Source of the DNA: RUG12461 sp045661345
Lineage (GTDB): Bacteria; Bacillota; Clostridia; Lachnospirales; Lachnospiraceae
Assembly: GCA_045661345.1 (NCBI GenBank)
Contig: JAZRFM010000006.1
Span: forward strand, 1 to 50,785
DNA length: 50,785 bases
Reading direction: 5' to 3'
Shown here: piece by piece, positions 23,103 to 31,237 of the stretch
Numbering within the stretch: the first letter of the stretch is position 1
Layout: every line of letters begins with the position of its first letter
Notes under the pieces: model-generated
What the model was told of the DNA's origin: nothing
Database searches by the model: none
What the model saw: the letters and a program-made list of their open reading frames with translations, nothing else
Made by a program: the position numbers and the translations under genes

Positions 23103-23351
23103 CTACCATTTTTTATCCGGGCATTGCTGATCCTTTTTCATGACCCGGTAAAGGGTATAGCAGCCGCAGGAAAGGCAGGTTCCGTTGACCTCCTTTTCAC
23201 AGCTCCCGCAGACTGTCAGGCGCTTTTTCATCAACTCCTCCCCTGCCCGATCCTTCTTTTTGAGAAGACGGTACAGTTTGTCGCCGTACCCGCCGATGTC
23301 CTCAGGGATCCCATCCAGGATCTCACACAGGCGGCAGAACCTTCCCTCCAT
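23103..23351 (-). CDS. DUF6171-type cysteine-rich small protein
   Basis: An 82-residue protein. The N-terminal CRLCEIL is followed by a basic helix (LYRLLKKKDRAGEELMKKRL) and then CGSCEKEVNGTCLSCGCYT and a C-terminal QQCPDKKW. The CxxC pairs suggest a zinc ribbon. Such proteins are common and uncharacterised in Lachnospiraceae. Its ATG overlaps the stop of the GH51 gene by one base, so it is translated with it. Confidence 0.7.
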   Translation of the reverse strand: MEGRFCRLCEILDGIPEDIGGYGDKLYRLLKKKDRAGEELMKKRLTVCGSCEKEVNGTCLSCGCYTLYRVMKKDQQCPDKKW

Positions 23352-24859
23352 TACTTTCTTTCCAGCCGGAGCATAGTGACGCTGGCAGGCTTCAGAGTCA
23401 GAGCGATAACGCCGTTCTCCTGCCGGTGATCCGTAAAAGCCTCCTCCTTCACCGTATCCGGAGCGTCAAAGGTATTGTGATCCTGCAGGGCACCCGTGAC
23501 CACGGTGGCCTCGGAAACCTCATAGACCCCCTCCGCCAGGGTGATCTGAAGCTCCTTTGCATCATGAGCAGAAAGGTTATTGACCGTGACCGTGATCACG
23601 CCATCCCTGTCCTCGGAAACGGACTCCGTCAGCTCCGGAAGTGTCCACTCCTCCGAGGTGATCTCTCCCGCCCCGGTAACAGCGGACTCCAGAAGCTCCC
23701 CGTCCTGATGATAGCGGAACTGATGCATCACATGGTAGGTGGGAGTCTTGATCATCTTCTCTCCCTCCGTCAGGAGCACCGCCTGAAGCACATTCACCAT
23801 CTGTGCCAGGCAGGCCATCTTCACCCGGTCGCTGTGCTTGTTGAAAATATTCAAAGTGATACCGGCAACCAGAGCATCTCTCACAGTGTTTTGCTGGTAC
23901 AGGAAGCCGGGATTGGTTCCCGGCTCGCAGGTATACCAGGCGCCCCACTCGTCCACAATCATGCCGATCTTTTTTTGGGGATCGTATTCGTCCATGATGT
24001 TTCCGTGGCGCCGAACCAGCTCATCCATATAGAGAGCCTTGCCCAGTGTTTTATAGTAGACCGCGTCGTCAAATTCCGTAGCGCTTCCCTTGATCTCCCA
24101 GCCCTCCGGATGCACATAGTAGTGCAGGGAAAGACCATCCATGAAGCCGTGGAACTGGGGAGGGGTGTGATCGTGGGTCACATCCAGCACGGTCTTCGTC
24201 CACTGGTAATCATCCACATTGGCACCGCCGCAGATCTTACGGATCGGTCTCTTCGGGTCATAATTTCTCACATAGGTCTGGTATCTCCGGTAAAGATCGG
24301 CGTAATAAGAGGGACGCATATTGCCACCGCAGCCCCAGTTTTCGTTTCCGACACCGAAATAGTCGATGGTCCATGCCTCCTCGTGACCGTTCTTTTTCCG
24401 GAGATCCGCCATGGGTGAAACTCCCTGGAACGTGATGTACTCCACCCATTCCGACATCTCCTGCACCGTACCGCTTCCCACATTTCCGTTTACATAGGTT
24501 TTGCAGCCCAGCTGTCTGCAGAGCTCGAAAAATTCATGGGTTCCGAAGCTGTTGTCCTCCACCACACCGCCCCAGTGGGTGTTGATCATCTTCTTCCGTC
24601 CCTCCTTCGGACCGATGCCGTCTTTCCAGTGATACTCATCCGCGAAGCATCCGCCGGGCCAGCGGAGTACCGGGATCTTCATCTCCTTCAGAGCCTCCAC
24701 CACATCGGTACGCATTCCGTTCACATTGGGAATGTCGCTGTTTTCCCCCACATAGATTCCTTCGTAGATACACCGCCCCAGATGCTCGGAAAAATGTCCG
24801 TAGATTTCCGGTCTGATGTGGCTCACCTTTTTCTGATTGTTGATATGCAGCTTAGCCAT
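23351..24859 (-). CDS. abfA: Alpha-L-arabinofuranosidase, GH51
   Basis: A 502-residue enzyme of the usual GH51 length. The (beta/alpha)8 barrel carries the acid/base Glu173 in FGVGNENWGCGG and the nucleophile Glu304 in MIVDEWGAWY. IYGHFSEHLGRCIYEGI and LRWPGGCFADEYHW are substrate-pocket blocks. A beta-jelly-roll C-terminus (VNNLSAHDAKELQITL) follows. There is no signal peptide, so it releases terminal arabinofuranose inside the cell. AAAGGAG precedes ATG 24859. It lies 23 bases after the lipoprotein GH43 gene in the same operon. Confidence 0.95.
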   Translation of the reverse strand: MAKLHINNQKKVSHIRPEIYGHFSEHLGRCIYEGIYVGENSDIPNVNGMRTDVVEALKEMKIPVLRWPGGCFADEYHWKDGIGPKEGRKKMINTHWGGVVEDNSFGTHEFFELCRQLGCKTYVNGNVGSGTVQEMSEWVEYITFQGVSPMADLRKKNGHEEAWTIDYFGVGNENWGCGGNMRPSYYADLYRRYQTYVRNYDPKRPIRKICGGANVDDYQWTKTVLDVTHDHTPPQFHGFMDGLSLHYYVHPEGWEIKGSATEFDDAVYYKTLGKALYMDELVRRHGNIMDEYDPQKKIGMIVDEWGAWYTCEPGTNPGFLYQQNTVRDALVAGITLNIFNKHSDRVKMACLAQMVNVLQAVLLTEGEKMIKTPTYHVMHQFRYHQDGELLESAVTGAGEITSEEWTLPELTESVSEDRDGVITVTVNNLSAHDAKELQITLAEGVYEVSEATVVTGALQDHNTFDAPDTVKEEAFTDHRQENGVIALTLKPASVTMLRLERK

Positions 24860-24881
24860 ACTCTCTTCTCCTTTATCACAT

Positions 24882-26396
24882 TTATGGTTTCAGGTATTGT
24901 ACCGCCCAGACGCTCTGATTATTGTCCCCGCAGGCGCTGATGACCCGAACCGGATTCCCGGCCTCATCCGTCATGTCAAAGACTACGCCGCAGTAAAGCT
25001 GTCCCTCCAAAGTCAGGTCGATGTCCGTTCCCCTCACCTCGTAACTGCCCGAATGAGCGCCCGTTACGGCGCCCCCTGTAAGGGTACAGGCCTCCGTTTT
25101 ATGAACGAGATCCGATACATCCTGTTCGTGGTTCACAAGGTACCAGGTGCCCTCGATCTCCTCCGGCTCATAGCCCTCCGAAAGGGTCTCGAAGCTGGTC
25201 TCAAAGGGGCTCATGACATACCACCCCTCCTCGTTCAGGAACAATCTGTGAACCCTGGGCTCATGATACTCGTCTCCCCGATCGAAGCGTTGGTGGTAGG
25301 TGATGTAGAGCTCACCGTCTGCGCCGGTGAAGGTGGACTGTCCGCCGGGAGCCATGTAGGTGTCCGCAAGGGAGGGAAACGTATAATTCCCGACCATCTT
25401 GAGACCGTATGAGAGATAATTCTCCTCATCTCCCATGAGTTGTCCCGCCGCGTCCAGATAAGGTCCCGTCACCTTCTCGCTCCGGAACTGCCGGATCTGA
25501 TAGCCTCCGGTGCGGTTCAGACTCCCGAAAGAAGCGAAGAGGTAATAATATCCGTTCTCCGGGTTATAGTGAATATAGGAACCTTCACAGGCATGATGCC
25601 CGCCGGCGATGAGGTGATAGCCAAAATAAGGATCCACCCCCTTTTCCTCATCCTCCTCCGGATGGATCGGAAGTCCCGTAGCGGGATCGATCTCCAGAAG
25701 GAAAAGGCCGCCGGACCAGGAGCCGTAAACCATCCACTGCCTGCCCTCTTCATCCGTAAACACCGCCGGATCAATGCAGTTTGGCCATCGGTTATTATCA
25801 TAGCCCCCCAGATGCAGGTATTTGTCCACATCTGCATCCTCCCCCAGTATCTCATAAAGATTGGTCTTTTCCGTCTCGGTCTTGGAGAAGCCGGAATACA
25901 GGAGGGTCGCAGTAAAGGTATAGGGTCCCTCCGGACTGTCTGCCTCCGCCAGAGCCAGTGTGGATTTGATATAGGAGCTGCTGGTGCAAAAATAGAGGAG
26001 ATATTTCCCCATGGTCTCGTTATAGAAGATATTCCCCGCCCAGACAGAGTAGCCTCCCTGATCGTTCTTTCCCACATAGGCGAAAGCCGGAAGATCTCCG
26101 GAATAGAGGTTGGAGATATAGTTCTTTGCACTTCCGTTGGAAATGTACTCCCATTTCTGAAGATCCCCGGATTTTGCCAGGATCATGTGGGAGCCGGTCA
26201 TGTAATATACCCCGTCATCCCCCAAGATGATCTGGGGATCATGGCAGGAGATTTCCGCGGAATAAGTCCCCCTGGAGATCTCCTCCAGAGAAGCGCTTCC
26301 ATTGCCCTCAGTCCCGGCCGCCGGAGCAGCCGCTCCGCCGCAGCCTGCTGCAAAAAGAAGAGCCGCGATGGATATGGCAATCATTCGTCTTTTCAT
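24882..26396 (-). CDS. Surface lipoprotein glycoside hydrolase, GH43 (arabinanase-like)
   Basis: A 504-residue protein. The signal peptide MKRRMIAISIAALLFAAGC has the lipobox FAAGC and a Gly/Ala/Ser-rich linker follows. The propeller domain opens with AEISCHDPQIILGDDGVYYM. Later blocks are CIDPAVFTDEEGRQWMVYGS, HACEGSYIHYNPENGYYYLF and APGGQSTFTGADGELYITYH. The C-terminal beta domain ends WAVQYLKP, as in arabinan endo-1,5-alpha-L-arabinanases. It would cut arabinan at the cell surface and feed the ABC importer. Exact linkage preference is not visible in the sequence. Confidence 0.88.
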   Translation of the reverse strand: MKRRMIAISIAALLFAAGCGGAAAPAAGTEGNGSASLEEISRGTYSAEISCHDPQIILGDDGVYYMTGSHMILAKSGDLQKWEYISNGSAKNYISNLYSGDLPAFAYVGKNDQGGYSVWAGNIFYNETMGKYLLYFCTSSSYIKSTLALAEADSPEGPYTFTATLLYSGFSKTETEKTNLYEILGEDADVDKYLHLGGYDNNRWPNCIDPAVFTDEEGRQWMVYGSWSGGLFLLEIDPATGLPIHPEEDEEKGVDPYFGYHLIAGGHHACEGSYIHYNPENGYYYLFASFGSLNRTGGYQIRQFRSEKVTGPYLDAAGQLMGDEENYLSYGLKMVGNYTFPSLADTYMAPGGQSTFTGADGELYITYHQRFDRGDEYHEPRVHRLFLNEEGWYVMSPFETSFETLSEGYEPEEIEGTWYLVNHEQDVSDLVHKTEACTLTGGAVTGAHSGSYEVRGTDIDLTLEGQLYCGVVFDMTDEAGNPVRVISACGDNNQSVWAVQYLKP

Positions 26397-26411
26397 CTTC
26401 TCCTCCGTGGT

Positions 26412-27368
26412 TCAGAACCGGTTGTCGTAAGAGAACACCGGGCGATCCTTTTCATCCCATTTCACCGGCATCAGGAAGCTATGACGATTGGGATTGTAGA
26501 GGGGATCTCCCACGATCTTTTCCTCTGTGCGTGCGTGATAGACCATGATATCCCTTCCCTCCTCATCGGTGGTAAAGGAATTATGTCCCGGACCATAACG
26601 ACTCTTTGCCGCGTCGGTTTCCAGCACGGGATAACGCTCTTTCTTCCAGCTCAGGGGATCCAGCAGATCGCTGCCGCTCTCCGCGGAAAGCATACCCATG
26701 CAGTAGGCTGCCCCGGTCTCGCTGGCAGAATAGGTCAGGTAGATATGACCGCTCCGTTTGATCACGGAGGGACCCTCATTAACCCAGAAGCCCACCCGCT
26801 CCCAATCGTAGTCGGGACCTGTGAGTAGCACCTGTACCGTGGAAAGCTTCCGTTCGGAGGCCATCTTAGCGATGTAAAGATTACTGATCTGTTTTCCGAC
26901 CCCTACCTTTTCTGCCCAGACAAGGTAACGGTCTCCACCGTCCTCGAAGGTGGTGGCATCCAGGGAAAAGGCCCGGAAGGAAAACTCATCCTCCTCCGCG
27001 CATTGTACCGGACCTCCCTCCTCCCATTCATCCTCGTACGGATCCTGCCCCTTGCAGATGAGGACGTAGGGTCGGATGTTCCAGACATTATCCCGTTCTC
27101 CGGCGGCAAAATAGATCACCCATTTCCCAAACACATGATGCAACTCCGGAGCCCAGATATGCTTACTCATGGGACCGCTCTCATGCATGGTCCAGAGCAC
27201 CTTTTCCTCCGCGTCCCGAAGCCCGGTCAAGGTCTCGCTCCGGCGCAGTACAATGGTATCATAGGACGGCACTGAGGCGGTGAAATAATAATGATTTTCA
27301 TGCTTCAATACATAGGGATCTGCCCGCTGCAATATCCACGGTTCCTGAAATGCAAAAGAATTGTCCAT
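26412..27368 (-). CDS. Glycoside hydrolase family 43 enzyme, single domain, cytoplasmic
   Basis: A 318-residue beta-propeller enzyme. The catalytic blocks are ILQRADPYVLKHENHYYFTA (base Asp), KHIWAPELHHVFGKWVIYF and WVNEGPSVIKRSGHIYLTYS (acid Glu). RYGPGHNSFTTDEEGRDIMV is the late histidine block. There is no signal peptide or extra domain. It resembles exo-acting alpha-L-arabinofuranosidases. It is the first gene of the glycosidase operon, behind a promoter with a palindromic operator, and ends 16 bases before the lipoprotein GH43 gene. Confidence 0.88.
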   Translation of the reverse strand: MDNSFAFQEPWILQRADPYVLKHENHYYFTASVPSYDTIVLRRSETLTGLRDAEEKVLWTMHESGPMSKHIWAPELHHVFGKWVIYFAAGERDNVWNIRPYVLICKGQDPYEDEWEEGGPVQCAEEDEFSFRAFSLDATTFEDGGDRYLVWAEKVGVGKQISNLYIAKMASERKLSTVQVLLTGPDYDWERVGFWVNEGPSVIKRSGHIYLTYSASETGAAYCMGMLSAESGSDLLDPLSWKKERYPVLETDAAKSRYGPGHNSFTTDEEGRDIMVYHARTEEKIVGDPLYNPNRHSFLMPVKWDEKDRPVFSYDNRF

Positions 27369-27391
27369 AAAAACCCCCTGCCATATTTATT

Positions 27392-27454
27392 TTAGTTTAT
27401 TCAAAACTAATTTAGTTCTGGCTATAAATTATCATGACAAGAGGCTTTTTGCAA
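27392..27454 (-). promoter_or_regulatory. Promoter and operator of the glycosidase operon
   Basis: On the minus strand TTGCAA (27454-27449) and TAATTT (27431-27426) are 17 nt apart. Downstream lies the palindrome TTAGTTT-n5-AAACTAA (27392-27410), placed to block transcription. Its half-site also occurs in the leader of the importer operon. Confidence 0.65.
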
Positions 27455-27525
27455 GTATATTTTATTATTTTTTTCCGGAGGGTTAACCGGGAATGTTGTA
27501 ACCCGCAAATCTTTTTCTCACATAA

Positions 27526-27557
27526 AGGGGGCTGTTGCAATAAGTGCAACAGCCCCT
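27526..27557 (-). terminator. Strong hairpin after the PNPOx-like gene
   Basis: GGGGCTGTTGCA and TGCAACAGCCCC form a perfect 12-bp stem with a short loop about 65 bases after the stop at 27621. A weak T stretch follows on the minus strand. It separates this gene from the glycosidase promoter. Confidence 0.75.
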
Positions 27558-27620
27558 TCATATCAGCTCGAACCCGTTTTCTCCATTCCCCGGCCTTCTG
27601 CAAACCCTCCTGCTGCGGCT

Positions 27621-28490
27621 TCAGAAGGTGATGACTTCGGGTTCTGCCGTAAAGGAACTGAAGGTGGCGGTTGCATTTCTGATGCAAAGGATCTGTGTAT
27701 TATCATCCTCTGCGCTGTACATTGCTTTCAGGTTGGGGTATTTCTCCAGCATCTTCACCTTCAGATCATAAGTGCTTTCGTCCGTCATCTCCGCCGCGAT
27801 ACGCAGCCATCTTCCGTTCATGAACGCGCAAAGCTCCACCTTGGGGTTGGCAGCGATCTGTTTGGAAACGTCTTTTGCTTTTCCGGTCTGGATATACAGC
27901 TTCCCTTCCTCCAGCATAATCGTGCCAAAGGGTCTCACACGCGGCTGATCGCCGTCTGCGGTTGCCAGATAGTAAGTCCCGGCGTCATTCAGGAAATAGT
28001 AGACCTTGTCGATTCCGGTTGCATTTTCTCTCTTTTCAAGCTCTGTCAGCATGAACGCCGCATGACGCTTTAAGTACTCTGCCAGATCCGTCAGGGAAAC
28101 CCCCAGCTCTTTGTTGAGGAATTCCTCCGCAACAAGGAGATCCGCAATCTTGACGCCGAGATTGATGAAGGCAAGCTCCACCTCTCCGCCGAAGGCCACG
28201 ACCGCCGGTTCGTCCGGATCTGCGCCTGTCCATAGTACCGTATCCGGGATCCCGTTCCCGTCCATGTCGTGGAGATAGAGATCATACTCTCCTTTTCCAC
28301 TCAGATCAAAGGAGATCGTATCGATTTTGTTCCCCAGCTTCTCTGCGGAAAAACTCACATCCGCAACACCGTCACCGTCCAGATCCAGCACGATTTCCTT
28401 CCAGCTGCTGCGGAGCAGCATTTTGCTGAGCTCAGGATCGTTTTTGATCCGCTTCTTTGCCTCTCTGATACTGACTCTTCTGACTTCCAT
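27621..28490 (-). CDS. Pyridoxamine 5'-phosphate oxidase-like protein with N-terminal calcium-loop-like repeats
   Basis: A 289-residue protein. The C-terminal half (about 160-289) looks like an FMN-binding split-barrel: VYYFLNDAGTYYLATADGDQ, PRVRPFGTIMLEEGKLYIQT, VSKQIAANPKVELCAFMNGR. The N-terminal half has two EF-hand/thrombospondin-type loops, LDLDGDGVADVS (about 34-45) and HDMDGNGIPDTV (about 73-84), then a helical segment. Such loops usually bind calcium in extracellular proteins, yet no signal peptide is seen. Substrate and cofactor use are unknown. It ends the transcription unit with the EamA-PP2C gene, 26 bases downstream of it. Confidence 0.65.
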   Translation of the reverse strand: MEVRRVSIREAKKRIKNDPELSKMLLRSSWKEIVLDLDGDGVADVSFSAEKLGNKIDTISFDLSGKGEYDLYLHDMDGNGIPDTVLWTGADPDEPAVVAFGGEVELAFINLGVKIADLLVAEEFLNKELGVSLTDLAEYLKRHAAFMLTELEKRENATGIDKVYYFLNDAGTYYLATADGDQPRVRPFGTIMLEEGKLYIQTGKAKDVSKQIAANPKVELCAFMNGRWLRIAAEMTDESTYDLKVKMLEKYPNLKAMYSAEDDNTQILCIRNATATFSSFTAEPEVITF

Positions 28491-28515
28491 TTTTGCATCC
28501 TCCTTTTATGTTTTT

Positions 28516-30648
28516 TTAATGATACTCAAATCCCAGCATGGTAATGTCGTCAAACTGCACGGCATCTCCCGCAAAAGCGTCGATCTCCTCCCTGACCCGG
28601 GTCAGGAGCTCCTTCACCGGTGCAGCCGAATCCCTGTTTAGAGCATTCGTCAGCCGTTCCACCCCGAACATCTCATCCTGCAGGTCGGTAGCCTCCGGTA
28701 CGCCGTCGGTATAGACAAAAATGCAGTCCCCCGGCGCAAGAGAGAATGCAACCTCACAAAAGGTCATATCCTCCATCACCGCCACAGCCGGAGAATGGCG
28801 GTATTTCGAGAGCTCGAAGATCCCGTCTCTGCCGCGGCGGATCACGGGATGTTCATGACCGGCATTGACGGAGACCGCCTTCCCGGTAGAAAGCTCGATC
28901 ATCGACATCCATACCGTGACAAACAGCTCTCCGCCGTTATTTTCACAAAGTCTGGCGTTCACATCCGCGAGAACCTCCCCCGGGCTCCCGCCCATCTTGG
29001 TGCGGAGCTTGATGAGCGTCTTGGTAACCACCATAAAAAGCGAAGCAGGGACACCCTTCCCCGATACATCCGCGATGACAAGACAAAGATGATCCTCGTC
29101 CACCAGAAAATAATCGTAGAAATCTCCGCCCACCTCCTTGGCGGGGGTCATCATCGCATACAGGGTGAAATCCCTGCCCTCCGAGAACCGGTCAAAGTCC
29201 TGGGGCAGCATGCTGGCCTGGATCGTCCTCGCGGCATCAAGCTCACCGGCTATCCTCTCTTCCTTTGCCGTGATCTCCCTCATATCCTCGATATACTTCT
29301 GGAGGGAATCCGCCATGGAATTGAAGGAATCCGCCAGGGATCCGATCTCATCATTGGTGTGTACCTCTGTCCGGCTGCTTAAGTCTCCCTCGCTGATCCT
29401 GTGGACATCCTCCTCCAGCTGCCGGATCGGATCCGAAAGCTTTTTAGAAAGCCTTCCGGTAAGCAGTGTCACCATCACCAGCACCAGACCGACGAGGAGC
29501 ATCCCCACCTGGAACACCACCGCGAATAAGCTGTTGATGGCATCCTCCAGAGCGCCCTGCGCCGCTTCCATCTCACCAAGCTCCACGGTAACCTCGGAGT
29601 GCACATATTTCAGCGCAAAGAAATAAAAGAGAATCGACACTATGGACGCAATGAGCGCAAAAGTCAGAGTCGTCAGCACGATCTTTTTGGATACCGAGGA
29701 GCGTATCTGTGCCCGGGGCGATTCCAAGGTCTGTATATCCTCGTAGCCGATCCTCGCCATGTAGCGTTCGTCCACCATGAAGGCCGCGCTGATCAGGAGC
29801 AGCGCACCTGCCCATTGAAAGAACGTGGCCGGTACATATTCCACCCCAAGATAGGAACAGACGATGGGATTCATGATCAGCGCCACCACCACCTGCCCGG
29901 ACAAAAGAAGGGATGCCTTCAGCGGAGCGACAATCTGCTGTGCCCATATGTGGCCGTAGGAGAGAAACGCTCTCATCAGGACGCCCGATAAAACTGCAGG
30001 GATCCAGAAAATCCCCGTCTTCGGCAACGCAAACGACGCCCCCTTCACATGGCACTCTATCAGCCATCCTGCAACACAAAACAGAGTGGAGAATCCTGTC
30101 AGGGAGACCGTCAGGGCAAAGGGCTCTTCCTTTTCCCCGAGCACCGATACGCCGACCATATACCCTGCATAAAAGAAATCCGCCAGAAAGATATATCCCA
30201 CATAGACGGATCCGAGAAGATCTTCTGTCCTGTCCCCCATCATCAAAGTCAACGCTACAATCGCGACAAGCGTAGCGATGAAGGAAAAATAGCTGACCCG
30301 CTTTCTGAGAATCAAAAGAATGGGGGTAACAAAGATAAAAAAAAGGCTCATGACACTGGACGCCGTCACGAGGCTGCCGCCCCGAAGTCCGATCATCAGA
30401 AACAGGTTAAAGAAAAAAAGCAGCGTTGCCAGAAAGAATCCCTTTTTGATGGCGGATCCGCTGAGAGTCTTTCTTTTTACTGTCTTGACAAGAAACAGCA
30501 CCAGAAAGCCGATCAGGTTGGTGATGCATAAAAAGGCAAAGGAAGGATCCGCATTTGGCGCGTTATACATGAGCACACGCTGTGCCGCGGCAAAAACAGT
30601 AAACAATATGAGAAGTAATGTGGCCATTCTATCCTTGGCGATCCTCAT
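28516..30648 (-). CDS. EamA-like membrane protein fused to HAMP and SpoIIE-type PP2C phosphatase
   Basis: About 710 residues. Residues 1-300 carry eight to ten hydrophobic segments of a drug/metabolite-transporter (EamA) pattern. Two further helices frame an extracellular loop (about 320-390). A HAMP-like segment follows (GRLSKKLSDPIRQLEEDVHR...GDLSSRTEVHTNDEIGSLAD), then a short coiled coil. The C-terminal 240 residues are a SpoIIE/RsbU-type serine phosphatase with metal-binding Asp in GGDFYDYFLVDEDHLCLVIA, DVSGKGVPASLFM and VYTDGVPEATD. This is a receptor architecture in which a transporter-like sensor would control dephosphorylation of an anti-anti-sigma-type partner; none is encoded nearby. 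ATG 30648 has AGAGG upstream. Confidence 0.78.
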   Translation of the reverse strand: MRIAKDRMATLLLILFTVFAAAQRVLMYNAPNADPSFAFLCITNLIGFLVLFLVKTVKRKTLSGSAIKKGFFLATLLFFFNLFLMIGLRGGSLVTASSVMSLFFIFVTPILLILRKRVSYFSFIATLVAIVALTLMMGDRTEDLLGSVYVGYIFLADFFYAGYMVGVSVLGEKEEPFALTVSLTGFSTLFCVAGWLIECHVKGASFALPKTGIFWIPAVLSGVLMRAFLSYGHIWAQQIVAPLKASLLLSGQVVVALIMNPIVCSYLGVEYVPATFFQWAGALLLISAAFMVDERYMARIGYEDIQTLESPRAQIRSSVSKKIVLTTLTFALIASIVSILFYFFALKYVHSEVTVELGEMEAAQGALEDAINSLFAVVFQVGMLLVGLVLVMVTLLTGRLSKKLSDPIRQLEEDVHRISEGDLSSRTEVHTNDEIGSLADSFNSMADSLQKYIEDMREITAKEERIAGELDAARTIQASMLPQDFDRFSEGRDFTLYAMMTPAKEVGGDFYDYFLVDEDHLCLVIADVSGKGVPASLFMVVTKTLIKLRTKMGGSPGEVLADVNARLCENNGGELFVTVWMSMIELSTGKAVSVNAGHEHPVIRRGRDGIFELSKYRHSPAVAVMEDMTFCEVAFSLAPGDCIFVYTDGVPEATDLQDEMFGVERLTNALNRDSAAPVKELLTRVREEIDAFAGDAVQFDDITMLGFEYH

Positions 30649-30734
30649 CCCCATCCCTCTTGACAGATTATTTGGTGCTATCATAGCACATTTGAAGGGC
30701 AATTTCACCTTTTCCCGGAGGAAATCATCCCCGC

Positions 30735-30771
30735 GAAAAAACCCGGACGCCGTACCGGCACCCGGGTTTTT
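30735..30771. terminator. Bidirectional terminator after the precursor peptide gene
   Basis: An almost perfect stem (CCCGGGTGCCG/CGGCGTCCGGG, loop GTA) is followed on the minus strand by TTTTTT, 18 bases past the stop at 30789. It also has a T run on the plus strand. Confidence 0.9.
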
Positions 30772-30788
30772 CTTCGTTCTCTTTTGAT

Positions 30789-31136
30789 CTAGCGAATCTG
30801 AATACCGTCATCAGCCCAATAATAATGCTTGGTACTCGGTCCGTAGAAGCTTTTTCTTCTTGAATTGCACCACCAGACCTGCATATTGGTAAGCTTTGCT
30901 TTGCCGCCCAGCTTTCCGGTAAACCTTCCGCAAGGAGAGCAGTTATGATAAACACCGCACCACGGGCAATAAGCCTTCCTGTCCTGACCGGACTTGACCA
31001 GCCTTCTGCCGCCGGCGATCTGGTCCAGTTCCTCTTCCGAAAGCTCAATCTCTTCCGGTTCGAAATCTGCCTGTTCTGCAAGCCTCTCTTCCTCGGTAAT
31101 CTCTTCCCCTTCAAATACTTCCATTTCTTCAGACAT
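30789..31136 (-). CDS. Double-glycine-leader peptide precursor with a basic five-cysteine core
   Basis: A 115-residue protein. The first 43 residues form a very acidic leader ending ELSEEELDQIAGG, the double-glycine motif cut by C39 peptidase-type ABC exporters. The 72-residue core is basic and aromatic, with cysteines at core positions 14, 17, 23, 26 and 47 (AYCPWCGVYHNCSPCG, then WWCNS). This fits a secreted bacteriocin-like peptide or a RiPP. No lanthionine synthetase, YcaO or adjacent radical SAM gene is seen, so disulfides or metal binding are the simplest explanation. AGGAGG lies 8 nt before ATG 31136. It ends the export locus and has its own terminator. Confidence 0.75.
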   Translation of the reverse strand: MSEEMEVFEGEEITEEERLAEQADFEPEEIELSEEELDQIAGGRRLVKSGQDRKAYCPWCGVYHNCSPCGRFTGKLGGKAKLTNMQVWWCNSRRKSFYGPSTKHYYWADDGIQIR

Positions 31137-31237
31137 TACATTTTCCTCCTTAGTGGTTGATTTATTCAAATTCCTCTTCAGGAACTCATATCTGTATATA
31201 CGAATGAATCAGATGACTGGCACACATAATAACATTT

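Noticed and set aside
30789..31136. Assigning the radical SAM/SPASM enzyme at 11294-12790 as modifier of the precursor peptide
   Set aside because: It is 18 kb away with its own promoter and terminator, and nothing in the sequence links the two.
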